A DNA stretch of 64,000 nt from Echinicola shivajiensis (GCF_018642165.1 NZ_JAHHZM010000003.1:248001-312000), one strand, 5' to 3'. Shown: positions 20,367-30,117, counted from the first letter of the stretch. Notes: generated by a model from the sequence alone, not told the origin. Numbers and translations: made by a program.

Positions 20367-21227
20367 ATGCAAAAACTACTTTATAGAATTAAAATTTCTG
20401 GAATTTCCATGATTCTTTGTTCCATGGTTTTTTATTCATGCAGCAAGGGGAATAAGGGGATTATCGATGACCCTGCACCGGATGATGAAGAGGTGAAATG
20501 GGAATTGATTTTTGAAGATGAATTTGAGGGGGAGGAGTATAATGGTGATAATTGGGCTAGCTATCAGACACAGACTTGGTCTTCCCCATGGAATATGTAT
20601 GTGCTTCCCAATGAAAAGGAATTGGCAGAAGTTAAGGATGGCAAGCTGCATATTAAGGCTAGGTGGAATGAGGAAACTGATTTGCCAGAAACAGGAGCCA
20701 TTCAAACCAAAGATAAATTCAGTTTTACTTATGGAAAACTGGAGGTAAAGGCCAAATTCAGCAGGACAGGAAAAGGAGCTTGGCCTGCCATTTGGATGAT
20801 GCCACAAACTCCTATCTATTCTGGGTGGCCAAATGGAGGAGAAATTGATGTAATGGAACATTTGAACAATGATTCTAAAGTGTATCAGGTCATCCACCAA
20901 TCTGAATCCGAAGGTGTGAAATTAGAGCCTGCTCCTTCTCTAACTACCCATATTGATCTGGAAGGCTTTAATACCTATGGAATCATCAAATCACCAGAAA
21001 AGATTGAGTTTTATGTTAATGGAGAAAAAACCATGACACATAAAAAAGGAGGAGATAATGCTGAAATGTGGCCTTTTGAAACAGATTTTTATATTATTCT
21101 AAATCATTCTTGTGCTGATAAAGGCCAATCAGGCAAGTATTTCTGGCCTGGCCTAGTCATTTCTACAGAGGATTTTCCGTACGAAATGATCATTGACTAT
21201 GTGAAAGTGTGGGAGCAGTCTGAATAG
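20367..21227 (+). CDS. GH16-family endo-glycanase lipoprotein
   Basis: 286 aa beta-jelly-roll endo-hydrolase that cuts a beta-1,3 or beta-1,4 linked polymer at the cell surface. Lipobox FYSC, Cys25, then an acidic linker and a single GH16 domain from about residue 45 to the end. The catalytic signature GEIDVMEH places nucleophile Glu159, Asp161 and acid/base Glu164. The -M- between D and E is the form found in laminarinase-like members, so beta-1,3-glucan is plausible, but agarases, porphyranases and carrageenases share the fold. No added binding module. It follows susD by 120 nt across a likely terminator and is the only endo-acting glycanase recognised in the window, so it probably makes the oligosaccharides imported by this locus. 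Confidence 0.87.
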   Translation: MQKLLYRIKISGISMILCSMVFYSCSKGNKGIIDDPAPDDEEVKWELIFEDEFEGEEYNGDNWASYQTQTWSSPWNMYVLPNEKELAEVKDGKLHIKARWNEETDLPETGAIQTKDKFSFTYGKLEVKAKFSRTGKGAWPAIWMMPQTPIYSGWPNGGEIDVMEHLNNDSKVYQVIHQSESEGVKLEPAPSLTTHIDLEGFNTYGIIKSPEKIEFYVNGEKTMTHKKGGDNAEMWPFETDFYIILNHSCADKGQSGKYFWPGLVISTEDFPYEMIIDYVKVWEQSE

Positions 21228-21260
21228 CAGTGTATTGAGTAAAACTGAATTAAACTAAGT

Positions 21261-21392
21261 ATGGAAAAATTGATGTCTGGATCTTATTTATTTGTATGGC
21301 AAATTTTAGGGTTTCTATTAATTGCTGGGCTGCTATATGCTGGTATTAAATTATACATAATGATTTATAAGTATTTTAAGAATAAACAATAA
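21261..21392 (+). CDS. Predicted small single-pass membrane protein (43 aa)
   Basis: ATG at 21261 to TAA at 21390-21392, 34 nt after the GH16 stop. The protein starts MEKLMSGSYLF and has one strong transmembrane helix (about residues 12-36, VWQILGFLLIAGLLYAGIKL) followed by a basic tail ending YKYFKNKQ, which predicts the C-terminus in the cytoplasm. No family is recognised. The composition (clean helix, positive-inside tail, complete frame) is more gene-like than random AT-rich DNA, but only conservation in related genomes would confirm it. Confidence 0.45.
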   Translation: MEKLMSGSYLFVWQILGFLLIAGLLYAGIKLYIMIYKYFKNKQ

Positions 21393-21908
21393 GAAAACTC
21401 ATAAAGTCATTGATCTATCTTTTTAAAACGATTATTACTAAACTACTAAAGATGGGAAAAGCTTGGTTGGAAACCGAACAAGCAAGAATGCTGGGGCAGT
21501 TAGGAAGATCAGGAGATATCTCCTGGACAAATGAAGAATTTTAATGGACCAGAGATCCAGGTATGATCTACCTAAAAAAATGGCTGGGATAAGATATTGG
21601 TAAAATCCCAAGGGCTACACCTGACCCAAACTGGATGTTTAACTTTGTTCCTTTGGAAATGGATGGGCTGAAGTTCTCAACTAGGTCAGAATAAGTATAG
21701 ATTTCATTTTGAGTATAAAGCAAGAGATGTGGGGTAAAACTTATATGCAATATGGGTAAGAATATCCTTACTCTTTAATTTCTTTATGAGAAATATATTT
21801 TCCTTTGGAGAAAAATTATAAATATAATAATTTAGTGAATTCTAAACACTTTAGGTTTAATTAGTTTAATTGAATACCTACCAATTTAAATTAGAAATTA
21901 AATTTTCC
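21393..21908. other. Intergenic region between the small membrane protein and GH29
   Basis: 516 nt holding the possible decayed remnant (21452-21694) and then an AT-rich stretch (about 21760-21900) that probably carries the GH29 promoter. No clear terminator or palindrome seen. Confidence 0.5.
21452..21694 (+). pseudogene. Possible decayed coding remnant (two internal stops)
   Basis: One frame reads as protein-like sequence for 81 codons (MGKAWLETEQARMLGQLGRS, later WTRDPGMIYLKKWLG and TPDPNWMFNFVPLEMDGLKF) but is broken by TAA at 21542-21544 and TAA at 21590-21592 before the final TAA. Base composition is richer in G/C than the flanks. I do not recognise the family. It may be a remnant of a gene lost between GH16 and GH29, or chance. 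Confidence 0.3.
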
Positions 21909-24149
21909 ATGAAAATACAATTAATAACAGGCTTGCTTTGTGCGATGACAATTGCCTGTAACAGTAAAATCGAGGGGAATTATATGCCTCCAGCTTCAAC
22001 GATAGCTATTGATGCTGATGATACCAAAGACAGTATCCGGATCAAGGCAGCCCATGTGGTTCCTACAGCCAACCAGTATGAAGCCTTAAAGGATGAGTTT
22101 ATTGCTTTTGTCCATTTTGGTCCTAATACCTTTTCGGGCATGGAATGGGGATCTGGATTTGAGGATCCAAGTATTTTTGAATTGGAAAACCTGGATACGG
22201 ATCAGTGGTGTGAGGCGATGAAAGCGGCAGGAATGACCAAGGTGATCTTGACGGTAAAGCACCATGATGGTTTTGTAATATGGCAGTCAAGGTACACAGA
22301 ACATGGTATCATGTCCACAGGATTCCAGGAAGGAAAAGGAGATGTGCTCAAGGACCTTTCTGCCTCATGTGAAAAATATGGTTTGAAATTGGGCGTTTAT
22401 CTTTCTCCTGCAGATTTATTTCAAATAGAGAATGAAGAAGGGCTTTATGGAAATCTATCTGAAAAAACTACCCGCGTAATTCCTAGACCGGTTGAAGGTA
22501 GGCCCTTTGAGAATAAGACTACCTTTGAATTTAAGGTGGATGATTATAATGAGTATTTTCTTAACCAACTATTTGAGTTGTTGACAGAATATGGGAGAAT
22601 TGATGAAGTTTGGTTTGATGGGGCCCATCCAAAAAGAAAAGGTGGGCAGACTTATGATTATGCAGCATGGAAAGAATTGATCAGAGAAATGGCTCCCCAT
22701 GCGGTGATCTTTGGCCGTCAAGATATCAGGTGGTGCGGAAATGAGTCCGGCAAGACCAGAGAGGCTGAATGGAATGTCATTCCTTATCAGGAAAATCCTA
22801 ATGAAATGAACCGCTTCGAGGATATTACCGGTGAAGAGGTGGCCAGTTTAGAAAAATTATATAATGCGAATTACCTGCATTATCAGCCAGCAGAGACCAA
22901 TACTTCGATAAGAGAAGGCTGGTTTTATAGGAATGATGATGAGCAAGGCGTGAGAAGTGCTGATGATGTGTTTGATATTTACGAGCGATCTGTTGGTGGG
23001 AATTCTATTTTCTTATTGAATATTCCTCCGAATACTGATGGTCTGTTTCCAGATAGGGATGTGGCTGTATTAAAGGAGGTAGGTAAGAGAATAAAGGAAA
23101 CCTATAGTACTGATCTATTGGAAGGAGCAGATGGTGAGCGAGCTTTATTGGATAATGATCCAAAATCCTTCATATTGTTGCCCAATCAAGAAAAAGGGGT
23201 TGAAATTGAATTAGACAAGGTCATTACCTTGAATAGATTCGTAATACAAGAGGCAATCAGTACTCACGGAGAAAGGGTGGCAGCCTTTGCTTTGGATGCA
23301 TGGTTAGATGGTGCTTGGAAGGAAATTGCCAATGGTAAAAATATTGGTTATAAAAGAATCTTACGTTTTCCAGAAGTAAGTACAGAAAAGTTAAGGGTAC
23401 GGGTTTTAGATGCCAGGTATATTCCAGCGATAGCTGAAGTTTCTGCATATTTATATAACACCAGACCGCCACAATTGGCCATTAACAGAAGTTTATCCGG
23501 ACAAGTAAGTATAAGTGCAGCAGCTGGATCTTTTACCTGGAAAACTTATGATCAGGATATTGCAGGAAGTTTGAATCAGGATTTATCTATTCATTATACA
23601 TTGGATGGGGCGGAACCTAATAGAGAATCCCCAATCTATAATGGTCCTTTTGAATTTGACCATGGTACAATTAAGGCAATTGCTTATGGAAAAGAGGATA
23701 AAGGGCCTGTGTCAGAGGAACTCTTTGGACTAGGCAAAGCAAATTGGCAAGTGATTAGTTCAAGTAGTGTAGCACAAGGATTTGAGGGTATAAAAGCTTT
23801 TGATGAGAATATTGAGACCTATTGGAAAACCAATCAGGATAGGTCATCTGGGCAATATTTGGCTTTGGACTTGGGAGAAGAAGTTAATATTTCAGGTTTT
23901 ACTTATACACCGCCACTGAGCGATAAGGGTGGTATGATAGAGGAAGGGAAATTTTATGTCTCAAATAATGGGAAATCATGGGGTTTGGTCAGTGAATTTG
24001 TATTTGGCAATTTGATCAATGATCCATCGAAAAGGCGACATGATTTTGAGAAGAAAATAACCGCCCGGTATGTTAAGGTAGAGGCTAGCAGGATTGCTGG
24101 GGATAAGGGACATGCCGCTATCGCAGAACTGGGAATATTGGTTGAATAG
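21909..24149 (+). CDS. GH29-family alpha-L-fucosidase lipoprotein with C-terminal discoidin-like domain
   Basis: 746 aa retaining exo-alpha-L-fucosidase. The ATG at 21909 is chosen over an in-frame TTG at 21870 because it gives a clean lipoprotein signal (Cys17, TIAC). GH29 TIM barrel at about 35-385, with VHFGPNTFSG, the conserved HHDGF (118-122) and nucleophile Asp237 in EVWFDGAHP. A beta-sandwich follows, then a chitobiase-type segment (IHYTLDGAEP, about 555-620) and a C-terminal F5/8-type (discoidin) module (about 625-746) likely to bind sugar. The barrel lacks an obvious acid/base by eye, as is usual in this family. It probably trims fucosyl side chains; some GH29-like members act on other sugars. 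Ends at a strong terminator. Confidence 0.85.
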   Translation: MKIQLITGLLCAMTIACNSKIEGNYMPPASTIAIDADDTKDSIRIKAAHVVPTANQYEALKDEFIAFVHFGPNTFSGMEWGSGFEDPSIFELENLDTDQWCEAMKAAGMTKVILTVKHHDGFVIWQSRYTEHGIMSTGFQEGKGDVLKDLSASCEKYGLKLGVYLSPADLFQIENEEGLYGNLSEKTTRVIPRPVEGRPFENKTTFEFKVDDYNEYFLNQLFELLTEYGRIDEVWFDGAHPKRKGGQTYDYAAWKELIREMAPHAVIFGRQDIRWCGNESGKTREAEWNVIPYQENPNEMNRFEDITGEEVASLEKLYNANYLHYQPAETNTSIREGWFYRNDDEQGVRSADDVFDIYERSVGGNSIFLLNIPPNTDGLFPDRDVAVLKEVGKRIKETYSTDLLEGADGERALLDNDPKSFILLPNQEKGVEIELDKVITLNRFVIQEAISTHGERVAAFALDAWLDGAWKEIANGKNIGYKRILRFPEVSTEKLRVRVLDARYIPAIAEVSAYLYNTRPPQLAINRSLSGQVSISAAAGSFTWKTYDQDIAGSLNQDLSIHYTLDGAEPNRESPIYNGPFEFDHGTIKAIAYGKEDKGPVSEELFGLGKANWQVISSSSVAQGFEGIKAFDENIETYWKTNQDRSSGQYLALDLGEEVNISGFTYTPPLSDKGGMIEEGKFYVSNNGKSWGLVSEFVFGNLINDPSKRRHDFEKKITARYVKVEASRIAGDKGHAAIAELGILVE

Positions 24150-24154
24150 TTTTT

Positions 24155-24195
24155 AACTGTCCTGCAAGATATTGCAGGACAGTTGTTTTTTTTTT
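24155..24195 (+). terminator. Rho-independent terminator after GH29
   Basis: Perfect 13-bp stem: AACTGTCCTGCAA (24155-24167) with TTGCAGGACAGTT (24172-24184), loop GATA, then G and a run of at least 10 T. It ends unit 1. The stem core is nearly identical to the terminator at 47225-47260. Confidence 0.9.
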
Positions 24196-24512
24196 GGTAA
24201 GTTCATTTTCAATATGATAGTGATGAAATTTTTTTTTAGGTATGTGAATTTTATTTTTAGGATTAAAAAAAGTTATTATTATGATTTAACCATGATGTGT
24301 TATTTGCATTGAAATAAAATAATGTAATGGTTACTATTTCTTAGGAATAGAAAGTTATAAAATTTTGGAACTTATTTTTTTTGCTTTTTTTTTTGTTTAG
24401 TTTCAGCCTTATAATTAACAATAGTTTCATTTTCTATTTGTCTTCGAAGACTTCAAAAAGAATAGATTTATTTCAGTGAAATGAAAAATGAAATAAACCC
24501 AGCTTAGAAAGA
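24196..24512. other. AT-rich intergenic region upstream of sigma 2
   Basis: 317 nt without a gene. Two elements stand out: a perfect 12-bp palindrome GTCTTCGAAGAC at 24440-24451, which could be an operator, and an inverted repeat TTTATTTC/GAAATAAA (24467-24474 and 24490-24497) just before the sigma gene. Several T-runs lie between 24200 and 24400. Confidence 0.5.
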
Positions 24513-25124
24513 ATGAATGAGAAGTTGAATGTAGTAGAAGAAAAAGGCGTAACCACTGTCCATTTGTTGAATAAAGATTATCAACAGATGGATGATTCGG
24601 CTATTTGGGCGGCATTCAAATCAGGCAACGAATCTGCATTTATTTTTATTTATGAACGTTTTTTTGATTCCTTATTTGAATTTGGAAGTCTATTCTGCAG
24701 AAACGAAAATATGGTCAAGGATGCCGTTCAGGACTTGTTTATTGAAATAAGAAAGAGCCGTTCAAAATTGGGAGATACCAACAATATTAAGTTTTATCTT
24801 TTTAAGTCTTTGAAAAGAAGGGTACTAAAGGAACAGAAAACAGGTTTTTATAAATTGTTGGATCTAAAAAATGACTATTCTTTTTCCGTCGAATTTTCTC
24901 CTGAGCAATTGATCATTGATAAACAGATCAGTCAGGAGATGGTGGAGAAATTAAACCTGTCCATTCAACGCTTGTCTCCACGTAAAAGGGAGATCATTTA
25001 TTATTTTTATTATGAGGGGCTTTCCTATCAGGAAATAAAAGAGATCATGGGTTTTACCAATATTAAATCTGCCCGAAATCTTCTTTATAATGCCCTGGAG
25101 TTTTTAAAGGGTTCACTTGGATAA
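24513..25124 (+). CDS. ECF-type RNA polymerase sigma-70 factor, unit 2
   Basis: 203 aa sigma factor. A short N-terminal extension precedes region 2 (about 30-100: NESAFIFIYERFFDSLFEFG, then VKDAVQDLFIEIRKSRS). Region 4 lies at about 145-198 (IQRLSPRKREIIYYFYYEGL, then SYQEIKEIMGFTNIKSARNL). Unlike sigma 1 and sigma 3 it has no hydrophobic C-terminal tail and ends in LKGSLG. Its partner FecR lies 421 nt downstream, unusually far for a sigma/anti-sigma pair, so the two may have separate promoters. Confidence 0.88.
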   Translation: MNEKLNVVEEKGVTTVHLLNKDYQQMDDSAIWAAFKSGNESAFIFIYERFFDSLFEFGSLFCRNENMVKDAVQDLFIEIRKSRSKLGDTNNIKFYLFKSLKRRVLKEQKTGFYKLLDLKNDYSFSVEFSPEQLIIDKQISQEMVEKLNLSIQRLSPRKREIIYYFYYEGLSYQEIKEIMGFTNIKSARNLLYNALEFLKGSLG

Positions 25125-25545
25125 GGGATGTTTGTTGAAATGTACTTCTTTCTCTATGGTTTCCTCTAAAAAGAGATGAAACTAGATATGTATATCCACT
25201 ATGATGTAAGTAACCAAGAATCCATTGTTGAAGTGGTCGTAAAACTGTCTAACACCAGATTGACCTGAGGTCTGAAGACCGAAGTGGTTGATATTTTAAT
25301 TAAAACTATTTTTTCGATTCGTTTTTAATCTTAACGGGCACAATTGAGGATATAAATAACAATGAACCTCAAGTGACTCAATTTTATCGTTAATAGGTGA
25401 ATTTTTTTTTATAAAAAACAGCTTAAATAGGTGTTTAAGGGCCTGTTCTATTATGTGTTTATTTTTTTTATAAAAAATCACGAAAAAATAGATGTCATTT
25501 TGAACATTTCTGTCTTATACAGATATAGGACAGAAAATTATTTAA
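25125..25545. other. Sigma 2-fecR 2 spacer, no convincing gene
   Basis: 421 nt. Contains the inverted repeat GGTCTGAAGACC (25269-25280), similar in its GTCT/AGAC half-sites to the palindrome at 24440, and two self-complementary T-run/ATA/A-run stretches near 25401-25418 and 25461-25477. A 30-codon frame (25176-25268) shows no family resemblance and was not called. Confidence 0.5.
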
Positions 25546-26583
25546 ATGCGTCAATTAACCGAAATTTTATCTAATCCTGAGTTTGTTCGATGGGTAAAAC
25601 AACCTGATCCGGAATTGGATTTGTATTGGTCCAATTGGATGAAGGCTAACCCTACACAAGTGGAGGATTTAAAAATGGCCAGGGAGATTGTATTAGGGAT
25701 AAATTTTGAAAAGAAATCAGCGGATCCGGCGATCAAAGATGAGGTGCTTCAACATGTGTTGAGTGCGGAATCCACTTCAGCGGTGGCTAGTGGTACTTTT
25801 GGCTCAGGTTCCGAGGGTTCAGGTATCTCAATATGGTTCAAATCCCAACAAGGTTATAGGGTGGCAGCCATTATTTTCTTGGTACTGACTTTTTCTTTTA
25901 TTTTCAGTTGGTTTATTCCACAGGAAGAGGCAGATCTGCCGGTGATCGCTATGGTGGAAAAAGTGACCAAGAAAGGTGAGCGCCTCAATTTTCGCTTGCC
26001 TGATGGTTCCATGGTGTGGTTGAATAGTGATAGTAAATTAAGCTATCCAGCACAATTCACTAATGAGGAGCGCGCATTATCCTTAAAAGGAGAAGCATTT
26101 TTTGAAGTGGAACATAATCCTGAAAAGCCCTTTAGGGTGACTTCTTCAAATTTGGTGACCACAGCACTGGGAACTTCATTTAATATCAATAACTACCACG
26201 AGGATGTGAAAGTGGCTTTGCTTACAGGAAAAGTAGAAGTAGAGAACCTGGATGATAAATCCAAGGATTTATTGGTTCCAGGAGAATTGCTTTCCTACTC
26301 TAATGATACCCAAAGCACGATTATCGAGGGATTTGATAAGGTCAATGTGATGGACTGGAAGGAAGGTGTTCTTGCATTTAACCAATCAGATTTTGATGAA
26401 GTAATTGAATCATTGGAAAGTTGGTATGCAGTGGATTTTGAAGTTGAAGGTAGGCCTGCTCGGAAATGGGATATTTCGATCAATTTTGATAATGCAAGTT
26501 TAGAACAAGTACTCTTAAGAATCTCCTATATAGAAAAATTTGAATATGAAATAAAAGGCAAAAGTATAACCATCAAATTTTAA
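25546..26583 (+). CDS. FecR-family anti-sigma factor/sensor, unit 2
   Basis: 345 aa single-pass inner-membrane sensor. Cytoplasmic part 1-100, transmembrane helix about 104-122 (VAAIIFLVLTFSFIFSWF), periplasmic FecR domain about 135-235 (RLNFRLPDGSMVWLNSDSKL, GEAFFEVEHNPEKPFRVTSS) and the C-terminal DUF4974 segment about 275-345 (DFDEVIESLESWYAVDFEV). It should relay SusC 2 ligand status to sigma 2. Followed by a 160-nt spacer with two hairpins before susC. Confidence 0.9.
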   Translation: MRQLTEILSNPEFVRWVKQPDPELDLYWSNWMKANPTQVEDLKMAREIVLGINFEKKSADPAIKDEVLQHVLSAESTSAVASGTFGSGSEGSGISIWFKSQQGYRVAAIIFLVLTFSFIFSWFIPQEEADLPVIAMVEKVTKKGERLNFRLPDGSMVWLNSDSKLSYPAQFTNEERALSLKGEAFFEVEHNPEKPFRVTSSNLVTTALGTSFNINNYHEDVKVALLTGKVEVENLDDKSKDLLVPGELLSYSNDTQSTIIEGFDKVNVMDWKEGVLAFNQSDFDEVIESLESWYAVDFEVEGRPARKWDISINFDNASLEQVLLRISYIEKFEYEIKGKSITIKF

Positions 26584-26600
26584 TCAAATGATAAACCCTT

Positions 26601-26708
26601 ATGATAACAGTTCCTAAAATAAAGCACCGGTCTATCCGGTAGAAAAAAGTCTGATGAATAACTATGTGCTGCATTGGGGAATGGAAAGCACTTGCTACCC
26701 ATCAGACT
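26601..26708 (+). promoter_or_regulatory. Two-hairpin leader upstream of susC, unit 2
   Basis: Hairpin A pairs ACCGG (26626-26630) with CCGGT (26636-26640), loop TCTAT. Hairpin B pairs AGTCTGATG (26648-26656) with CATCAGACT (26700-26708) and encloses a nested GTGCT/AGCAC pair, giving a long forked stem. A 13-codon basic frame (MITVPKIKHRSIR, 26601-26642) ends just after hairpin A. Same order of elements as in the other two fecR-susC spacers, with no primary-sequence similarity. The role is inferred. Confidence 0.55.
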
Positions 26709-26743
26709 GTATTAAATTATTAATAATCTAACGCTTTAAAATT

Positions 26744-29700
26744 ATGAAATTAAAACTACAAAAGACAATTTATATGTTGTCCAAATACTTCATTTATGGG
26801 TTTGTAGTTCAATTGATGTTTTTAAATTTGGTCATGGCCTCTGAGGTGAGTGCCCAATATAAGAGCATCGATGAAGTCCAATTAACAGTCCCAAATAGAA
26901 CCCTTAGCATTAATAAATTTATCGAATTCGTGGAAACCAATACGGATTTCCAATTTGCATTTGATAAAAAAGACATCGACCGCAATCAAAAATTACATTT
27001 TGAGAGAAAATCAGACTCCTTGGAAGGGTTTTTACGACAAATGGCTGGACAAGCCTCTGTTTCATTTCGTCAGGTAAATAATGGAATAGATGTCAAGAAG
27101 GTGGAGAAAAATGTAATACCGGTAATGCCGGCTGAAAACAAAAAAATTTCAGGAACAATTTTAGATGAAGCTGGCGATCCTATTCCGGGGGCAACCATCC
27201 AGGTTAAAGGTACCACTATAGGAACGGCTGCCGATTTGGATGGACATTTTCAACTGGATGTACCTGAAGGATCAGTTGTGATAGTTTCATTTGTTGGTTT
27301 CGTTAGCCAACAAATAGAGGTCGGAAACCAATCGATATTGAGTATTGTCCTTAAGGAGGATACTGCACAATTGGATGAGGTAGTTGTCGTGGGGTATGGT
27401 ACCCAGAAAAAAGCAAACCTAACAGGTTCAGTTGCCTCAGTGGGGGATGAATTGTTAAACAAAAGAAAAATAGCGAATCCTTCTTCCATGTTGCAAGGTG
27501 TGCTTCCAGGATTGCAAGTGGTGCAAAATTCTGGCGCGCCGAGTGGCGGAAATGTTTCTTTGTTGGTGAGGGGATTTGGTACTTTCAGTGGTGCTGGTGT
27601 AAGCCCATTAGTAGTGATAGATGGTATTCCTGGCAGCTTATCAGGAATCAACCCAAATGATATTGAAACAGTAACCTTGTTGAAAGATGCGGCATCTGCA
27701 GCTATTTATGGGTCCAGAGCAGCAAACGGTGTGATTTTGGTGACCACCAAACAAGGTAAGGAAGGCAAGATGTCCCTTACTTATGATGTGAATATTGGTC
27801 GTCATACGCCAACTACCTTACCAGATTTAATATATAATTCCGCTGAATATATGGAGCTTTATAATGAAGCTGCCATGAATTCTTCCGGTGCATCTCCCAT
27901 CTATACGAGTGATGAAATCAATGCGTATAAAAACTCCAACGACGAGTCTGCCTATCCTAATTTCAACTGGCTTGACTTTATGGTGAACCCTGCTTATGTG
28001 CAAAATCACCATCTTAGTTTGAATGGAGGAAATGAAAAAACTACCTATAATATTGGGCTGGGTTATATAGACCAGCCAGGTACTATTGAGCCTTTTGAAT
28101 ATGATAAGTATAATCTACGTTTGAACATCGCTTCCCAAGCGACTGAGAGAATTAAAATAGGTGTCAATACGAGTTTTGGTTATGATGTGACCGATAATGT
28201 CCCAGATGATATGTATAGCATGATTTTATCCTCTGGTCCTACTTATGCTCCCACACTTCCCGATGGAAGATATGCAAGGAATGCTTATGAAAAGGAAGTA
28301 AATGGTAACCGTTTTCAGACCAACCCATATGCCATGTCCCGTGAAAAACTCGCGAGGAAGAAAGGCCTACAGCTTCAGACTAATGCCTATATGGATGTGA
28401 AAATTATGGATGGTCTTAACTGGCGTGTGAAAGGTGGTTTGAATATAAACAATTCGAAGACCAAGACTTTTGATGGGCAATTTGAAGCCTATAATTACCA
28501 TTCAGGCAAATTGTCGAAAATTGAGAATACCAATTCGCTGGATATCAGTGCCTTCAATGATCTATACCCAGTGCTTTATTCACACCTTACCTATGATAAG
28601 GTTTTTGGGGACCATAGTGTAAGAGTACTAGGAGGATACCAAATGGAGTCCTATAAGTATGAAACGTTGGGCTTGGGTAGAAAATCCTATTTCACCAATA
28701 CCGCTCAAGAGATTGATGCTGGACCGGCTGCAACTCAATATACCTCAGGTAACTCGGAAGAATGGTCTATGCTATCTTGGTTTGGTCGTTTAAACTATGC
28801 TTTCAATGATAAATATTTGTTGGAAGCTAATTTAAGGGCGGATGGTTCATCCAGGTTTGCAGAAGGGAACAAATGGGGGTATTTTCCATCTTTCTCCTTG
28901 GGATGGAGACTGAGTCAAGAAGGGTTCTTGCAGGATGTTGATTGGATGTCTGATCTTAAGCTTAGAGGTTCTCATGGAGTTTTAGGTAACCAGGATATTG
29001 GGTATTATCCATATCAAAGTGTACTTAGTATAGGTCCTAATAACGAATTTATGTATGGGGTTTATCCATTTAATGGAAATGTCGTAACAGCAGTCTCGCC
29101 GTCATCATTGGTCAATAAGGATATCAGATGGGAAACCACCTCTGTAACCAATATTGGATTTGATATGGGATTGTTCAACGATAAGTTGACGATGAACTTT
29201 GATTGGTTTAACAAGGTAACCGATGATATTTTGAGAAGGGCGCAAATACCGGCCTACTTGGGGCTAAATGCTCCTATTATCAATGATGGTACACTAAAAA
29301 ACACTGGTTTTGAAGTGGCAGTTAATTATAGAAACATTATAGGAGAGGTGTTCTATACGGTAGGCGGTAATGTGCAGACCTTTAAAAATGAATTGGTGAA
29401 GTTTGGTGAAAGAGAAATTGGTGATGTAACGATCAATGAAGAAGGATATCCCTATAATGACTGGTTCATGTGGGAATGGGATGGTATTTTCCAAACAGAA
29501 GATGAAATTGAAAATTCTGCTACCCAATCTCCAGAACCGCAACCAGGTGATTTGAAATACAAGGACCAAAATGGAGATGGGGTTATTGACCAAGACGATA
29601 GGGTCCATATTTCCGGATCTTTCCCTAAGTTTACCTATAACTTCAACTTTAGTTTGGAATATAAGAACTTTGATTTTGCAGCAAGGTTTTATGGTTCTCA

Positions 29701-30106
29701 GGGAGGCAAGAAGTTCTTGAACTTTCAAGGAGCTTCACCTTTTTATAAAGGAACGCCTCCAACTGTTGATTGGAGAAATCGTTGGACGCCTGAAAACCCT
29801 AGCAATGAAATGCCTCGAATATATGCTGGGGAAGATCATTCCCAGATATTTAATTCAAAATCTACTTATTATTTAAAGGATGTGTCTTATTTGAGACTTC
29901 AAAACATACAGATCGGGTATACATTGCCAAAAGATCTTTTGGAGAGAGTAGGCCTAAGTAATTTGAGGGTCTATTATGCAGGTGACAACATATTGACATT
30001 CAGTAAGCTGGATGGTTTTGATCCAGAGAGGGTAAGTAATATTGGCACCATGGCCAATTATCCTCAAAACAAAATCCATTCATTAGGTTTAACTGTGAAC
30101 TTTTAA
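26744..30106 (+). CDS. SusC-family TonB-dependent receptor with STN domain, unit 2
   Basis: 1120 aa outer-membrane importer, intact. Signal peptide to about residue 38 (ASEVSAQ), STN signalling domain about 45-115 (RTLSINKFIEFVETNTDFQF), carboxypeptidase-regulatory-like domain about 130-210 (GTILDEAGDPIPGATIQVKG), TonB box region LDEVVVVGYGTQ, plug with SRAANGVILVTTKQGKEG, then a 22-strand barrel ending in HSLGLTVNF (C-terminal Phe beta-signal). The STN domain means it can signal through FecR 2 to sigma 2. SusD starts 11 nt after its stop. The substrate cannot be deduced because no enzyme gene lies in this unit. Confidence 0.93.
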   Translation: MKLKLQKTIYMLSKYFIYGFVVQLMFLNLVMASEVSAQYKSIDEVQLTVPNRTLSINKFIEFVETNTDFQFAFDKKDIDRNQKLHFERKSDSLEGFLRQMAGQASVSFRQVNNGIDVKKVEKNVIPVMPAENKKISGTILDEAGDPIPGATIQVKGTTIGTAADLDGHFQLDVPEGSVVIVSFVGFVSQQIEVGNQSILSIVLKEDTAQLDEVVVVGYGTQKKANLTGSVASVGDELLNKRKIANPSSMLQGVLPGLQVVQNSGAPSGGNVSLLVRGFGTFSGAGVSPLVVIDGIPGSLSGINPNDIETVTLLKDAASAAIYGSRAANGVILVTTKQGKEGKMSLTYDVNIGRHTPTTLPDLIYNSAEYMELYNEAAMNSSGASPIYTSDEINAYKNSNDESAYPNFNWLDFMVNPAYVQNHHLSLNGGNEKTTYNIGLGYIDQPGTIEPFEYDKYNLRLNIASQATERIKIGVNTSFGYDVTDNVPDDMYSMILSSGPTYAPTLPDGRYARNAYEKEVNGNRFQTNPYAMSREKLARKKGLQLQTNAYMDVKIMDGLNWRVKGGLNINNSKTKTFDGQFEAYNYHSGKLSKIENTNSLDISAFNDLYPVLYSHLTYDKVFGDHSVRVLGGYQMESYKYETLGLGRKSYFTNTAQEIDAGPAATQYTSGNSEEWSMLSWFGRLNYAFNDKYLLEANLRADGSSRFAEGNKWGYFPSFSLGWRLSQEGFLQDVDWMSDLKLRGSHGVLGNQDIGYYPYQSVLSIGPNNEFMYGVYPFNGNVVTAVSPSSLVNKDIRWETTSVTNIGFDMGLFNDKLTMNFDWFNKVTDDILRRAQIPAYLGLNAPIINDGTLKNTGFEVAVNYRNIIGEVFYTVGGNVQTFKNELVKFGEREIGDVTINEEGYPYNDWFMWEWDGIFQTEDEIENSATQSPEPQPGDLKYKDQNGDGVIDQDDRVHISGSFPKFTYNFNFSLEYKNFDFAARFYGSQGGKKFLNFQGASPFYKGTPPTVDWRNRWTPENPSNEMPRIYAGEDHSQIFNSKSTYYLKDVSYLRLQNIQIGYTLPKDLLERVGLSNLRVYYAGDNILTFSKLDGFDPERVSNIGTMANYPQNKIHSLGLTVNF

Positions 30107-30117
30107 ATTACTAGGAG

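Noticed and set aside
20436-20900. 154-codon minus-strand open frame
   Set aside because: Antisense to GH16; the GH16 catalytic motif fixes the true strand.
25176-25268. 30-codon frame in the sigma 2-fecR 2 spacer
   Set aside because: Too short, no signal peptide or membrane helix, no family likeness.
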